From Udeniomyces pyricola (Eukaryota; Basidiomycota; Tremellomycetes; Cystofilobasidiales; Mrakiaceae), in NCBI GenBank assembly GCA_039545295.1, contig BCIK01000033.1:62001-126000 (forward strand): 64,000 nt of DNA, in the 5' to 3' direction. This document shows positions 21,960-34,913 of this stretch, piece after piece. A model generated the notes under the pieces. It did no database searches. It saw nothing but the letters and a program-made list of their open reading frames with translations, and was not told the origin of the DNA. The position numbers and the translations under genes are program-made. Position 1 is the first letter of the stretch. Each line of letters begins with the position of its first letter.

Positions 21960-24900
21960 ATGCTCGACGCAGAGAAGGAGTACAAAGAGGCCGCCGCCAC
22001 CCACAACGTCGTCGATGCCAAGTTTGATCAGACCCAGTATTATGACCCAAGCCAGGAGTCCTTCCTCACACGAGCAGGTCTCAACTTTGAGTCTTTCAAG
22101 CGAGCTCCCGGACCTATCGCGTACGCTTTGAATTTTCTTGGTTGAGCATCACTTTGGTTTTGGGCAGGCATATAGTAGATCGAGGCTGGATGGAAGGGAG
22201 GACGGACCACAGTCCCGAGTGCAGACTGAGGGGCGTCTAACATCTCTTATCTAACCTTTCCCTCTCTTCCTTCTCTCTTTATTTCTACGTCATCTCTACG
22301 TCATTCCCCTTTTCCCCCTTCCGTCTTCATTTCCCTCTCCTGTGGACGTGCGTTCCTCCCTTTCCAGTGGATCAAATATCCATGGAAACGTAGAGGGTGA
22401 TGCTCTCGAAAAGGCTCACGCTGGAAACCAGCTTCATCAAAAGGTCCGGCGGTGTTCGACTCTTGCTTCCTCCCCTCCCAGCACAACCTGTTGTTTGCCT
22501 TGGGAGTCCTCTGCATGTCTAACTCAACGATGTCCGTTTATCGCTGATCCTCTGCGATGCTTGTCCTATCCATCCATCCTTCCCACATGTAGATGAAGCC
22601 CCGTCATTTGACCATGATCGCAAGTCCACATTTCCTCTTTTGACATCGGTCCGATCCTAGAGAGTCCAGCCAAATCGAGATATTGCACCTCGGAGAACTC
22701 TCCGGCGAATGATCACCGCCCAGCTTTTTTGGGCACGAGATGGGCTGTGTTGGCTAATCTCCGACTGTGTCTTGTTTCTTCTACGTCCTTTTGCTTGCAT
22801 TGCCATCCTTCGCGAAACTCTCCAGGCTGTCGGTTCGTATACATCTCTCATTACATCAGGATTGAGTGCTGTTGGTTGATAGGCTTATCTATGACTGACC
22901 TACTCGATGTATCCCTTCCATCTTTCGCCTCGCCGGTCCCGGGTCTTTCCTTGTCTTTCTCCTTGGCTCATTTTTCTTGGCACCGTCGTTTCGATCCCAG
23001 GTGGATCAATCGGAACGGGTCTCTTTGTGAGTAGTCCATCTTGTCTCTTACGAAGCCTTGGCTCTTTGTGGATGTCAATGTCGTCGTTACCTTGCAGCTC
23101 GTGAGAGCCATCAGCCCTTCTAACGCGCTCATCTGTCTGTCACCATCAGGTTGGATCCGGATCGGCCTTGAGGAATGGAGGACCTGCAGGAATTCTTGTG
23201 AGTGTTTTCAATGTTGAGAATTAGATTTAAACAGGGCGACTTTTTCGGGCACGGTTCGGATGTTCTTCACTCTACAGGACTTCTCGTGTTACCCCTGAGG
23301 ACGTTTGTCCATCTCAAAATTGAAGAAGAGCACCATCACTGATTGGCTGTGCTACTAATTCCTCGTCAGATCGCTTGGATCTTGATTGGGTGAGTTTCCA
23401 TGTCGTTTTCGTACGAAGCGTATCATGCTCCTTCTTCGTTCCCTCGCTCATGCCTTGTTTGCACCCCCCCTTCTCCATCTCAGAGCTATGTTGGTCAACG
23501 TCACTCAGGCCCTCGGAGAGATGAGCATTATGTACCCTGGTACGTCTTGTCTTCGGTTCGCTTGCGTTTACGTTACGATCGCCGCATGTCGCGTTTGCTG
23601 ACGGGCCTCCTACCACCGCTGTCGTCTTCTACAGTCTCTGGTGGTTTCTATACTGTGAGTAATCTGTCTCTTTGGTTTCCTTTTGGTTTTGTTCTGTAAC
23701 GTCAGTGACCATGATTGTCCGCGACTGACATAGGCTGACGCTTTCCTTCATCATCCTTTCTTCAATCTTTCCTACAGCTTACGGAAAGATTTGTCGATTC
23801 GGGAGCTGCGTTTGCTATGGGTTGGAACTGTAAGGCTCAGATGCTTCGCGAGACTGGTTCGATAAAACGCTTTCGTGGAAACCGTAATGCTGATAGAGAC
23901 GTCCATATACATATATGCAATCACTCCTTCACTTGCACGTTTTCCAGACGTTTTGCAGTGGGCCGTCGTCCTTCCCCTGGAAATCACCGTCGCCGTCACC
24001 ACCGTTCGATACTGGGGCTGGGCACAGGAAGTACCTGTGGCCGTCTGGGTCACCATCTTTTTAGGACTCATCTTATTCCTCTCCGTCCTGGGTTCTCTCG
24101 GATACGCAGAGGAGGAGTTCCTATCATCGGTACTCAAATTGGCCGTCGTCGTTATGGTACGTCTTGAATTTCTTCTTCCAACCGAACGAGTGTGTGTACT
24201 GATGGTGAACCGAAGCTAGGAATTTGGCTCACGCTCTCTGCCTCTCTGTTTCATTGCCCCAGTTCATCATCGCAGGCATTGTGTTCATCTGCGGAGGCGG
24301 ACCTGCGACTGGTCGATACAGCGAGTACTCGGGTGGCAAGCTGTATAGTGAACCTGGAGCATTCGCCAATGGTTTCAAGGGTGTCTGTGCTGTCTTCGTT
24401 ACTGCCGCGTTCTCTGTAAGATCCTATTCACCTGGGTGGGACATCGGACCGCGACAACCTCGAGCTGACTAGTCAATTGACACCAATCTCTCCTCTTCTA
24501 GTTCGCTGGAACCGAGCTTGTTGGTCTTGCCGCGTCTGAAACGCCAGACCCCAGAGCCACTGTTCCTGCGGCGGTAAAACAAACTTTTTGGCGTGTGACT
24601 GTGAGTTTTTGTGTTATCTGTGTTTTGCTTTTGTATCTCAGATCGGATCACTCATGGTGTATCGTTATTTTCGCCTTGTCAGATCATCTACATCACTTCC
24701 CTTACCATCATTGGTCTCCTGATCGGTTACAACGACCCGCGACTCCTCGGTGCCTCGGGCTCAGCCGCTTCTCCCTTCGTGTACGCTTTCTTTCAATCTT
24801 GGCCATGGATATCCTTCCTTTGGCGAGACTAGGCGAACTGAGACGTTTCACTTCATCATTCGTCCTCTACGTCTTACAGCATTGCCTTTGCCTACGCCAA

Positions 24901-26208
24901 CGTCAGCGGTCTTGATCACCTTGTCAACGTCACCATCTGCATCTCAGTCCTCTCTATCGGTCTCTGTACGTATTCATCGTTGATAACGTCGAAACTATGG
25001 CAGCATACAAGATGTCTTAAACTGAGACATTTATCGCCTAACGTCTCAACCATGGACCTGTCGTTTGTTCAGCCTGTGTCTACGCTGGTTCGCGTACGCT
25101 TACGGCTCTTGCCGAGACCGGCTATGCCCCTAGATGCTTCACCTACATCGACAAGTCAGGACGACCGTGAGTCGAACCATCTATCTTCTCATGTAGCCTG
25201 ACTGCCGGAACCTCGAACTCAAGTTGTTTGGGCTTTGTACAGGCTTTGGTCCGTCATTGCCATCCTTATCTTTGCCCCTATTGCCTACGTCAACTCGGCC
25301 CCGGACACCTCTGACCAGGTCTTCAACTGGCTCCTCGCACTCTCGGGACTGTCAACGCGTGAGTGAAAGGTCCCTTTGTCAACGGCGGTCGTCTTTCCTC
25401 CCTTTAACCTTGTTTACTGATCTGCTATCACCCATCCTCCAGTTTTCACGTGGCTCTGCATCTGCATCACTCACGTCCGATTCAGGAAGGCTTGGAAAGT
25501 TCAGGGTCACAGCCTCGAAGAGCTCCCGTACAAGGCTATGGGTGGCGTCTACGGTTCTTGGTTCGGTATCATTCTGATCTGCCTCGTCCTCATCGCCCAG
25601 TTCTACATTGCTCGTAAGTTTTCAATCCGTTTTTTTTTGCCTATGCGGAATTAATCTCTTCGGAGCAGGGAGGGGAAAGGGGAGGGGGGGGGGGNGTTCC
25701 ATTAACTTCAACTCATCTCGGTGCTGTTTTCCTTTTCTCACTTATTCCTTTTCTTTTCTTCTTCCCCTTTTCAGTCTGGCCGATTGGGGGTATGTCTTCG
25801 GACCCGAACGAAGTTGCCATCACCTTCTTCCAGTCGTACCTGGCCGCGCCCGTCGTCCTGGCCTTCTGGATTGGAGCCTACGCTTGGAAGAAGACGAAGC
25901 CCCAGCGAGCGTCTGAGATTGACCTCAACACCGGCCGAAAGAGTTGGTTGACCGTCGAGGATGTAAGCATTATATATATATACATCGTTTGGCTTTTCCT
26001 CCTTTTGATATCGACGTCCTGTCAAGGGTCTTTGTTTTTGTATTTCAGTGGATGGTTCTCGGTTTTTTCTTTTTCTCGGACGTGCGCTGATACCTACCTT
26101 TCTGTCATCTCTTCCACCCACTCTTCCTTCCAGATGCGCGAGTGGCGTTACCAGCGATCCCTCGCACCTTGGTACACGCGAGCCTACCGATTGCTCTTCT
26201 CCAACTAG
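21960..26208 (+). CDS. Amino-acid permease (APC superfamily, YAT type), 20 exons
   Basis: Plasma-membrane amino-acid/H+ symporter family. Exons: 21960-22120, 22368-22443, 22593-22619, 22826-22832, 23001-23026, 23150-23197, 23370-23389, 23484-23539, 23635-23654, 23778-23829, 23948-24156, 24263-24415, 24502-24600, 24683-24780, 24880-24965, 25073-25166, 25243-25358, 25443-25613, 25775-25962, 26134-26208; 593 aa. Motifs: KPRHLTMIAVGGSIGTGLF in TM1, GSGSALRNGGPAG, QALGEMSIMYPVSGGFYT, then AFSFAGTELVGLAASETPDP with the TM6 FAGTE signature, and the C-terminal REWRYQRS segment. Hydrophobic segments fit 12 TM helices. TM1 is assembled from three exons, including exon 4 of only 7 nt (GCTGTCG). Intron 3 has a GC donor (GCAAGT at 22620). 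Both are needed to recover MIAVGGSIGTG. Substrate cannot be told from sequence. An n at about 25695 lies in an intron. Confidence 0.93.
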
Positions 26209-27296
26209 ACAGCTCACGTCACTTGCTCTGGGGGAATCAACATTTGCATCGCCGTTCCGCCNCCCCCCNCCCCCCCCCCCTTGTTTTATTTCTCTCTTCT
26301 TTCCCTTTTCTTTGTTTCTTTTATCTACCTGTTCGCTTCGTGTTTTTTTTTTTATCGATCGGCGTTCCCGGCCGGCCTATTTGATCCGCGCGTGTTATAC
26401 ATATCTTTTGTATGCCAACCTATATTAATTGGCGAAGCAAATCCATCCGTGGCCCAAATCCTACAGGCACGCCCATTTTTTGCTTATGTAATTAGTCGTT
26501 CCGTTGTGCCCCTTTCCTCCTCCTCCCCCCCTCATTCCCCCATTTTTATACGCTTAAGGTTCTCGGATCAGATTCCTCTCTCTAGTTACATACGATGTAT
26601 CTCTTCTGCCGTCAACGTATTGCTTCCTCTTGACTTTGGTTTCTTCTCTTTATCTTCTTTCTAGTATGACACTCCATCAGGCTTCTTTGGTTTCGTTCTC
26701 TGAAAAGCTTTTTTTTTTTAAGCAAAACTAGGAGGCGATTATAAGTTGACCTTGTTTGAAACTAAGAGCGAGTCAAAGGGAAAAGGAAAGGGGGTACTTG
26801 TCACTACGTAGGGTGTCGCAAGCGTGCATGATGATAAAAGTGGATTTCATTTGACGAGGATTATCTGAGAGCAACAAAAACGGAAAGAGGAAGAAACGTA
26901 AAGAGAGAGAGGCATGAGAACGATCGATCAGGGAGCGAGTAAGGACAAAGAAACTCGGGGGGGGGGGGGGGTGCGGAGAGAGTGAGGAACGTATTAAGGA
27001 GAAGTTAGAAGGAGGCATGAGAGGATGGACTGAGTGATGAACAGGGGACGGGGGGAGCACAACAAGCAAAGAAAAGAAAAGAAACAAGAGGAGAAGGAAA
27101 AAGGCCAGAAAGAAAAGAAAAAAAGAAAAAGAAAGGAACCGCAAAAGAAGGAGAGGGGTGACGACAAGGCCCTGACTTGTATCTATCGTCTGTCACTTGG
27201 GTTTCTCAAAGGGACGCACGCGTCAAGCCAGAAATTTCAAAAGGCTTTTTTCTTTTTCTTCTCGATGGATGGATATAGGGGAGGTGAGGAGGCTTT
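26209..27296. other. Convergent intergenic region
   Basis: 3' flanks of the permease and the Vnx1-like gene. It holds C runs with n characters at about 26262 and 26268 and purine-rich sequence (G14 run at 26958; AAAGAAAAG repeats at 27067-27135). No gene was recognised. Confidence 0.6.
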
Positions 27297-30200
27297 TCAA
27301 ACGACCCAGAGTCCGTGGTAGATGGCTCGGACCTTTTCGACGAACGAGAGGGGATCAAATGGAACTGAACCACCGCCAGCAGCAGCTGCCATCGAGGTGG
27401 AGTATGCGGGCAGCTGTACCGTCGATGACGTCGCCGAGCTGAGCAGCAGGTTCCCGACGAACGGCCAGGATTCCTCTTCGGGGTCCTGCGAGGGGGCAAA
27501 GTAGAATCCAGCGACGAGGACGAGGTAGCTGAAGGTGTGCGAAAAAGAAAAAGAGGAAGAGGGAAAGAGAGAGAGAGAGAGAGAGAGAAAAGAGTGTCAA
27601 CACGGGGTTATAGTTTCACTGACCAAGGGTTTCCCCAGAGGTATAAAGAAAGGGTACGGGAACCCCCAATCCCCCTCCCCTCCCCTTCTCCAATCATGTA
27701 ACGTACGCGAGAATGAGGATGGACCCTCGGTGATAGTTGGCTCGAGCTTCAATGTAGGTGTACGTGAGTAAGAAGATGGAAAAGATGATGGCGATGCAGT
27801 CGAACTGGGGAAAGATGAGGCTAAACAAGGTATAGAAAAACGGACCGATCGACCCATGATTGCGTCAGCGATAAGCAGAAGAAAATAAAAATAGAAGCCC
27901 AACATAACAAGACGACATAGGAAAAGACCATGCTCGAAACGCACGTAAAGGTATCGACGACTTCTCCGAGCCTCTTTGGGTCGTAAAACGCAGAAAATGC
28001 AACCATAGCTGGGATCTGTAAGAGACAGACTTGTAAAGCATACGCCGATCCAATTTCCATCCTGTCAAACGGCGGCGAGGGGGGAGGGGGGCACGGATGC
28101 AAGGTGTAAGCTCAAGTCTGGTACCCGTCGAGCCGAGCAAAAGATATCGATGAGTCAAACAGCCATCCAAACGTGAGACTCACGACAAGGCGATATTACC
28201 GTTGAGGGCGAACGAGCAGGCGTTCATAAACTCGGTCGCGTTGGGAACGACGGCAAACAGGGCGATACCGAGGAATTTCTCGTCGATGCCGGTTCCCTCC
28301 AGAATGACGTCGACAACATCGACCAAGATTTCTGCGAGAGACAAGGAGCAAGGTCGGGTCTAGGTGAGCACTAACTATATGGCTCCATGACGAGCTCAAG
28401 AAACAAGAGAACGACTTGGACGAACCAGCAATGACGGCGTAAAGGAACGTGCAACCGAGCAAGACACTGTAACTCGTGAATCGACTCCATTCAGGGCCCT
28501 CGTGACCACCTCCACCTTCTTCGTGGGCCTCGTGGTGGATGGCTCCACCAGCGGCAGCGGCGCCAGCAGGATAGACAGAGTGAGGTCGAGCTGTCGCTGT
28601 GATCGGAGGAGGTGCCAGCTTGAGCGACTGCTGAGCTCGGAGCGCAGTGACGGTTGCCGCTGTGACCGCTCGCGTAAAGTCATCCGAAGTGAGCGAGCCA
28701 ACCGCTTGGGTTCCTTGGCCACCGGCACCAGCCTTCTGGCCTTGGACGATGGACTCGATGAACGGTGTGAGTGGTGGGGCCGTCGAAGAGATAGGGGTGG
28801 TGAAACCGTTAGGCGCATCATCTTTCGACTGGCGTCGACTAAAAGCGGGTCGACCCGAGAGGTTCGTCTGAGAGTTTGAAGATGGAAGGACATTACCGCC
28901 GCGGCCGTGCGACGGTGTTGGCTTGCCGGTCGAGGATGCGGATGGGTTGACAGTCGGAAGGACGAGTTCGGTACCGCCTCGGGTGAGCCCTTGGTGAGGC
29001 AGACGGGCATGCAGCGAGGCTCGATGAGCTGGATGAAGATTCGCAGTTTGAAGAGGTTCCTGATGGAGAAGCTGCTGAGGATTCTGCCAAATCTGAGATG
29101 CATGGGTTCGGAGCGAGAACCAAAGTCCGATGAGATACGACTGCAAGCGTAGGGCCAAACAAGGCAATCAGCATCCGTCGACATCTTGCTTGCTACATTT
29201 GACAAGTTGATGTGAAGAGGAATAACGTACAAAGGTCAGGACAAAAGCACAAAAGTACATGAGGTCCTTGACTCGCTCCTGATAGAAAGGATCGCTCGCC
29301 GGGTCCGGGTGAGAGTATCGGCAGCTTTGACACATCCACGGCTGGTTGTGAGGCGTTTGAGGTTGGGATGGGTGGGATGGCGAGGGGAACGACGCTGTGG
29401 GCGATGGGCACCCAGTGCAACTGAGTTCGAACTGGTCGTCGAGATGGAGGGAAAGAAAGGTAAGACAGATGTCAGGGTAACGCAAAGGGCGTCAGTCATG
29501 GGGTGGATATGAGACAATATAGAACAGCATCGATTACAGATAGAGTCCACGATTGAATGAGAATCTCACCGATCCGAAGGCCTGATAGAAAAGTGTTGGC
29601 GTAAGGATGCCGATGATGGCCATGATCAACATGGTGCTGGTCACGCCAGCGCTTTTGGCATTAAACTTTTGCTCCTTGCGCTTGAGGGCTCCGCTGCACA
29701 TCGATACACCCGGCATGAGGAGTACACCTGCCAGCAAACTACCGACCATGGAACCCTCGACGAGGCGACCTTTGCCTTGAGTGAGCGCAATGGCGTAGAG
29801 GATGATTTCAATGATGGATCCAAACGTGGCATTGATGACGGCTCCCATGCCAATCGAGGACTGGGCCGAGATGGAGGCGACAGCCATCCCGATAAAGTAA
29901 GACAGGGGGATGACGGAGGCGAGTGAGAGGATGAAGATGACGACCTGAGAGGTAAGGAAATTAAGAATCGGCCCGAGATCGCGGTGCTCGGAAAGCGGGA
30001 GCAGCACGAGCCCATCAAAGATGACGAAGAAGACGAGTGGCATGAGGTCGACAAAGAGAATGTTAACACCACCGACGGTGTACTTGAAGTATTGCAATCC
30101 AACCGCGCGGTACGTGCAGAGCAGAACGGTTGACCTTGGACCGGCCGATGGAGCGGCCTGTCCCGGTCGGAGTCGGGTGGCACCCTTGGACCCCTTGGGA

Positions 30201-32835
30201 GCGAGATCGGGACTGCTGTTGGCGAGCGTCTGATCATCCAAAGATGAAGCCGAGGTGGAAGTGGCCGGTGGAGCAGGAGACTTGGAGAGAGCAGCGTGAT
30301 CGAAGGTCGAGGCCGTGCCCCCGAGATGGGCCTCGTCATCCTGCACGAGAATGGCAACTTTGGGTGCGGGTCGGAAACCCAGGGCGAGCGGGCGAGTAAA
30401 AAGGTGGACGAGAAGCTCCCAGGTCAATTTGGCCATGGGAATGGACACAACGAGCCCCCAGCAAATGGCACAGACAGCAAGCATGAGGGGGGCAATAACA
30501 ACGACGAGGGCAAACCAATAAACCAGAGTGCCGAGGATGAGCGAGAGCGTTGGCTTGGAAAATTCGGCCGCCGAGGAGGAGAGATAGCGATGGCCGCCAC
30601 TGTTGGTCGTCGCTCCATAAGACTGTGATCGGTAGAGTTTCCCGTTGCCGTTGCTTTGGCCGTTTGGAGAGACGGCTGAATCAACCTGGAATCCGACTGA
30701 TGATCGGGGGCGAGCAGTCGAGCCAGACTTGGTACGAACGAGGAGCGAATCTCGTTCTCCGGCAGGCTTTTGAGAGTCGGCCGAGCCTTGTCTGCGGGAT
30801 GAGGCGAGGGGAGGAACAGTGTCGTTTTCCTCCTCCGCTGAGGGCGTGAGCTGAGGGGGTTGAGTGCCGGACATGACTCGGATGGTTCCCGTAGATGAGT
30901 CAGTCGCCTCGCTTGCGGCTCCTCCATGAGTTTCCTGATGCTCGGCGTGAAGGTCTTCTACCTCCTCTTCATCGAAGCCTTCGATGATTCCCTCGCCTTC
31001 GACATAGCGTCCAAACGGCCAGCCTAAGTACCAACCCAGACCGGCGACGAGACTCGCGTACCGACCCCCACCTCCCTCGACCACCCAGAGAACGAAAGAA
31101 ATGGCAAAGCAGACGACGGCGAGCCACCAGCCAAAGAGCAGTGACCAGAGAATGTTACCGGGAAGCAAGTGACGTTGGGCGGCTGCTGAGGGGATCGAAT
31201 GAAGGGCTGTTTCGGCGTCTCGGGTGACCGTACGTGATTTCTTGTAGAGCGCCGGTTTCCAGATGGGGAGACCGAATGGGTGCTCTGCATTGATAGCCTA
31301 GGAGCGTGATGACAAAGAAGAACGCCGATGGAACCGAAATTTTAGTTAGTTGATCGACTACAAGCAGATTCAACCCCGACCCGTCCAGGAGGAACGAAGA
31401 AACAACTCACGTCCTGTCGATCCTTGAGCGTAACCTCGAGATCCTCGTCGTCGATCTCGTCTTCGTCTTCCTCTTGCTCTTCGTCGTGATCCTCCTCGTC
31501 ATCACCCATCTCATCCTCGTTAGCATGATGGCCACTGCCGGTAATGCTTCTCTGATCGCCCGCCCCTTGAACGGTGATACCGCTGTCCCTCGAGCGATCC
31601 TCCTCCCCAACTTCACTCTCTCCATCCCCAGCGATAGAACTTGCCGCAGATTCCGTATAGGCAGATCGGGCGACCGACTGAGGTCGAGCGTAGGACGAGA
31701 TGGGCGGAAAGTAGCCGCTGACATCGACCGAGGAGTCTCGACCGCCCGCAGCTTGACCCCCCCACGATTGGCCCGGGGTAGCCATGCCCGAAGAGTACAT
31801 GCTCTCTCTGGTTCGACTCCTGCTGTTGCGTTTATCACCTGACATAGGCTGGGATCCAAGCGAGTTGACGCCTCCTCCACCAGTGGTACCGTCATAGTGG
31901 CTGGCTTGGCGACCAGCGGCGAGCCGCCTCTCCTTCATCCTTCGTCGAATAAGATCTTCACCGCGATCTCGAACCTTGAGCTCATCATCGCCTTCGTCAT
32001 TGTCGTTGTCGTTGATGTTCTTTTTGGTGTTGGCGCGGGAGGATGAGCGAGGACGAGCGTGAAAGATTCCTCCCGATGCGGACGGCTGACGCGAGAGGGG
32101 TCGAGGGTGCTGCGCGCCAGGACCTCCGCTTGGTCCTGCGCCTGCACCACGTAAGGTGAAGGAGGGTGGAACGAGATTGCCGGTGTTGTTGTTGGTGTTG
32201 CTGCTGTAGCTGGATGAGTTTTGCTGCTGCTGCTGGGACGCTTGTTGGGATGCTGACTGGGCCTTGGCATAGCCGCCGTAGAGAGGGGAAGGCGGTTCGT
32301 TGCTCGCAAAGGCGGATCGAGCGGGCGAGGGGTCCATGGCAGAGGGCGTCCTCGCACCTTCCTCTGTCTCGGAGATGATGGAGGCGCGATCGGAGAAGAC
32401 GTTGCTGTTTCGACCGGTGCTACTGCCCATGACGAGGGAGGACCGGGCTGAGTGGAAAGTGCTGGTAGGCGATTGAGGGGGCAGAGGGGCCATGGGGGAT
32501 GAAGGTTGCGATGAGGCGACCGAGCGAGTTACCAATGTGGGTGATGAGGGAAACGCTGTGCCGGAGTCAGCGGTAGACCGGGCTGGAATGAGGGAACTGA
32601 CTCGACCGAGAGAGTGAAAGGTACCGGTTGGGGGAGGGGAAGAGATGGAAGTTGAGGGTGAGGATGGGGATGGGGTGGACAAAGGGGGAAGCGAGGGTGA
32701 GGAGGCTTCCGTCGCGGTCGAGGGTTGTTTAGATTGGCGGTCCGTGTAGGAGGGGCGTCGATCGTTCGGGTTTTCGTCCGGATTGGCGGCCTTTGGGTCG
32801 GCGGATGTCGATGGTGTCGACGTAGACGAAGGCAT
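27297..32835 (-). CDS. VNX1: Vacuolar cation/H+ exchanger, Vnx1 type (CaCA/CAX superfamily)
   Basis: Eight exons: 32835-31411, 31297-29570, 29431-29231, 29140-28426, 28331-28184, 28061-27945, 27820-27707, 27528-27297; about 1559 aa. The first 475 residues are Ser/Pro-rich and acidic near the end. Membrane segments start with WSLLFGWWLAVVCFAISFVL. Alpha-repeat 1 is GMGAVINATFGSIIEIILYA; alpha-repeat 2 is PNATEFMNACSFALNG-NIALSMEIGSAYALQ, the two ion-binding signatures of Ca2+:cation antiporters. S. cerevisiae Vnx1 exchanges Na+/K+ for H+ at the vacuole; the same is inferred here. Exon 3 carries two Cys pairs (CTGC, CQSC) on the segment between the alpha-repeats, a possible zinc knuckle. The spacer between repeats is long (about 380 residues) and Ser/Ala-rich. 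It is much longer than the yeast protein (about 900 aa), mainly from the tail and linkers. All phases agree. Confidence 0.9.
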
Positions 32836-33481
32836 GATGCCGGTGGAACGATCGGATGGATATATAGGGGTGAAGATGTGGGAGAGTGGACGGAGGATGG
32901 GTGGGGGAAGAGTGGACTATACGTATCTAGATCTATATATGATATATGTACGTACGAGGCGAGATTACAGATCGAGCGCGGTTCTTCATGTACGTCAGCG
33001 CAACGGATCAGGCCTCATCCATCTGCACGTGTTGCTGCAACAAGGCAAGCCAGGCGGCATTGGATTGAGCCAGGCAAGCTTCGGCTTTTCGATCGTCTCA
33101 TGACTCGACTTGCTTTAGGCCGGACGAACAGTATATGTATAACAGTGCAGACCGTGTACAACTTATCCAACGCTCCTTCGCTTATACATATATATATGTA
33201 TATTGATATACATTCAATCATCTGCATGAGCCACTGGAAATGATCCTGTACTATGCATGGACTATCAAATTCCTTACGCTTGTATCAACTCCTCATTGAT
33301 GGTCAACCCATCTCAGATCATAAGCTCATTCCATCTACAACATAATCTTAGTGGATGTCATCATCCATGCCTTGTAATACATCTACGGCAGTTCCGTTCA
33401 TCATCGGCCAGCTTCACGCCCACTCCGAGTATCAAGCCCCGATACCCATCACCTCGGCCGCTCTATACAACAGAACGTCAC
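32836..33481. other. Intergenic region, Vnx1-like promoter and GNAT 3' flank
   Basis: About 650 bp. Two A/T-rich stretches (TATATATGATATATG near 32934-32949 and ACATATATATATGTATA near 33187-33203) are the most likely core-promoter material for the Vnx1-like gene. No gene was seen. Confidence 0.45.
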
Positions 33482-34530
33482 TCAACCGACAGTTGAGCGT
33501 TGGACCATCTTTTGGTGTTCCGTTCCCTCCTAACATCAAAGCAATACGTCACCCCAAAGGAGAGTCAGTACCGTTCCGCCCGCTTCAACTGTCTTCGGCC
33601 GGAGGTGATTGTCGGACCAGACCGATCCTTGGACGATTTGCTCACCTCATCGAATCGATCCCCTACTGCTACGTAACCGAGCCGCTCATAGAATGTGACG
33701 ACTTGGTGCTGTAATATCACGAGAGCCGTCTTATCAGTATTGAGTAATTCCTGGCAGCTAGCTCAAAGTAACCAACCACCTAAGGGGGATCACTCACTTG
33801 GGCATGGCACATCACGACCGCTTCGTTATCGCCTGCCTTTCGAGCCTGCTCGATCGCAAATTCTTGGACTTGCCGGACGAGCCTAGCACCAAGTTTGTGC
33901 TGTCGAAACTGAGGAATCACCGCTAGCCTTCCGAGCTGGGAAAGTACAGAGATCGCTGCGATCAGAGGAGGTGAACGCAGAGGAAAGGGCAAGACGGCTT
34001 TGACCGGACTGCAGATGAACAACTCACCTTGTTCTTCCTTGGTAGCAAGCGAACGTTACCGACCGGCGTGGAGCCATCGGCCAGAAGAAGAAAGTGAACA
34101 CAGTGCTGATCGTCGCTGAGGGTTGGAGTTGAGGTTCATCAAGACGATCAGGTCAGTCAGTTAGAAAAGGACCAAGCTCAACCGGTCTGACGACGGTGAA
34201 TGAATGGCCGGCCAGATGACATGCACGCAGCTTGAAGTTTGGCCTTGATTGACCCTTGGATGGGAAAATACAGCGATGGACTCACTCGTCCTGTTCAACA
34301 TCCGCAGCATACCCCTGCTCCTGAACAAAGACTAGGAGGATGAAGCAAGGGCAACAGTTAACAGATGAAGGGCATCTGACAGACGAACCAGAACAAGCTG
34401 CTGTAAACTAGATGATAGTTGAACTTGATGGGGCGGTACTATTATTGACGATACCTTGATGTCTGATTTGCATGCAGCGGTCAAAGTCAGGGGTTCCAAA
34501 CTGTACTTGACGAATGGAGAAGTCTGGCAT
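33482..34530 (-). CDS. GNAT-family N-acetyltransferase
   Basis: Six exons: 34530-34455, 34331-34286, 34115-34028, 33935-33798, 33708-33646, 33529-33482; 152 aa, the usual size for a stand-alone GNAT domain. The sequence runs MPDFSIRQVQFGTPDFDRCM, VFVQEQGYAADVEQDE, then the core strand TPVGNVRLLP, the acetyl-CoA pyrophosphate-binding motif A (LGRLAVIPQFRQHKLGARLV, where QHKLGA replaces the classic RxxGxG/A), VVMCHAQ, and motif B FYERLGYVAVGDRFDEEGTEH. VFVQEQG and the GDRFDEEGxxH end place it close to the ElaA/YjcF-type subgroup; the acceptor is unknown. No targeting signal is seen. It is divergently arranged with the Fmp46-like gene across about 380 bp. Short exons make the model depend on splice prediction, but all phases fit. 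Confidence 0.85.
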
Positions 34531-34570
34531 GTTGGACAGGCTGGAAGGAGATAAGGTTGATGGGAGTGGT

Positions 34571-34612
34571 GACGAGTGACTAGTGACGAGTGACAAGCGA
34601 CGAGTGACTTGT
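34571..34612. repeat. Three copies of a 14-bp tandem repeat
   Basis: GACGAGTGAC followed by TAGT, AAGC and TTGT in turn; the 10-bp core is identical in all three units. It sits 41 bp upstream of the GNAT start codon, in its leader or promoter. Confidence 0.8.
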
Positions 34613-34913
34613 AGCAGTTTAGTGATAAAAGTGAGCGACTGAGGCATTGGTAATCAATTACTTTTGACAGAGAGCTCAGCGGAGCTTGCAGGAGAAGCCC
34701 GAGCAGCTGGAACACAGGTCAGCAGAGACTCAGGCAGGCCGCTCAGGCTGTGGTGGCATGGGCGGAGAAAGGCGAACCACGTGAATGGAACGCAAGTGGT
34801 GATTGATGCATGATCGATGATTATCCGATGATCAGCTGCTCATCATCCTCTCGTCCATCCTCACTTTGGAGCAGTCACCCCTTCCATATATCCCATCCAC
34901 AAACCCGTCAACC

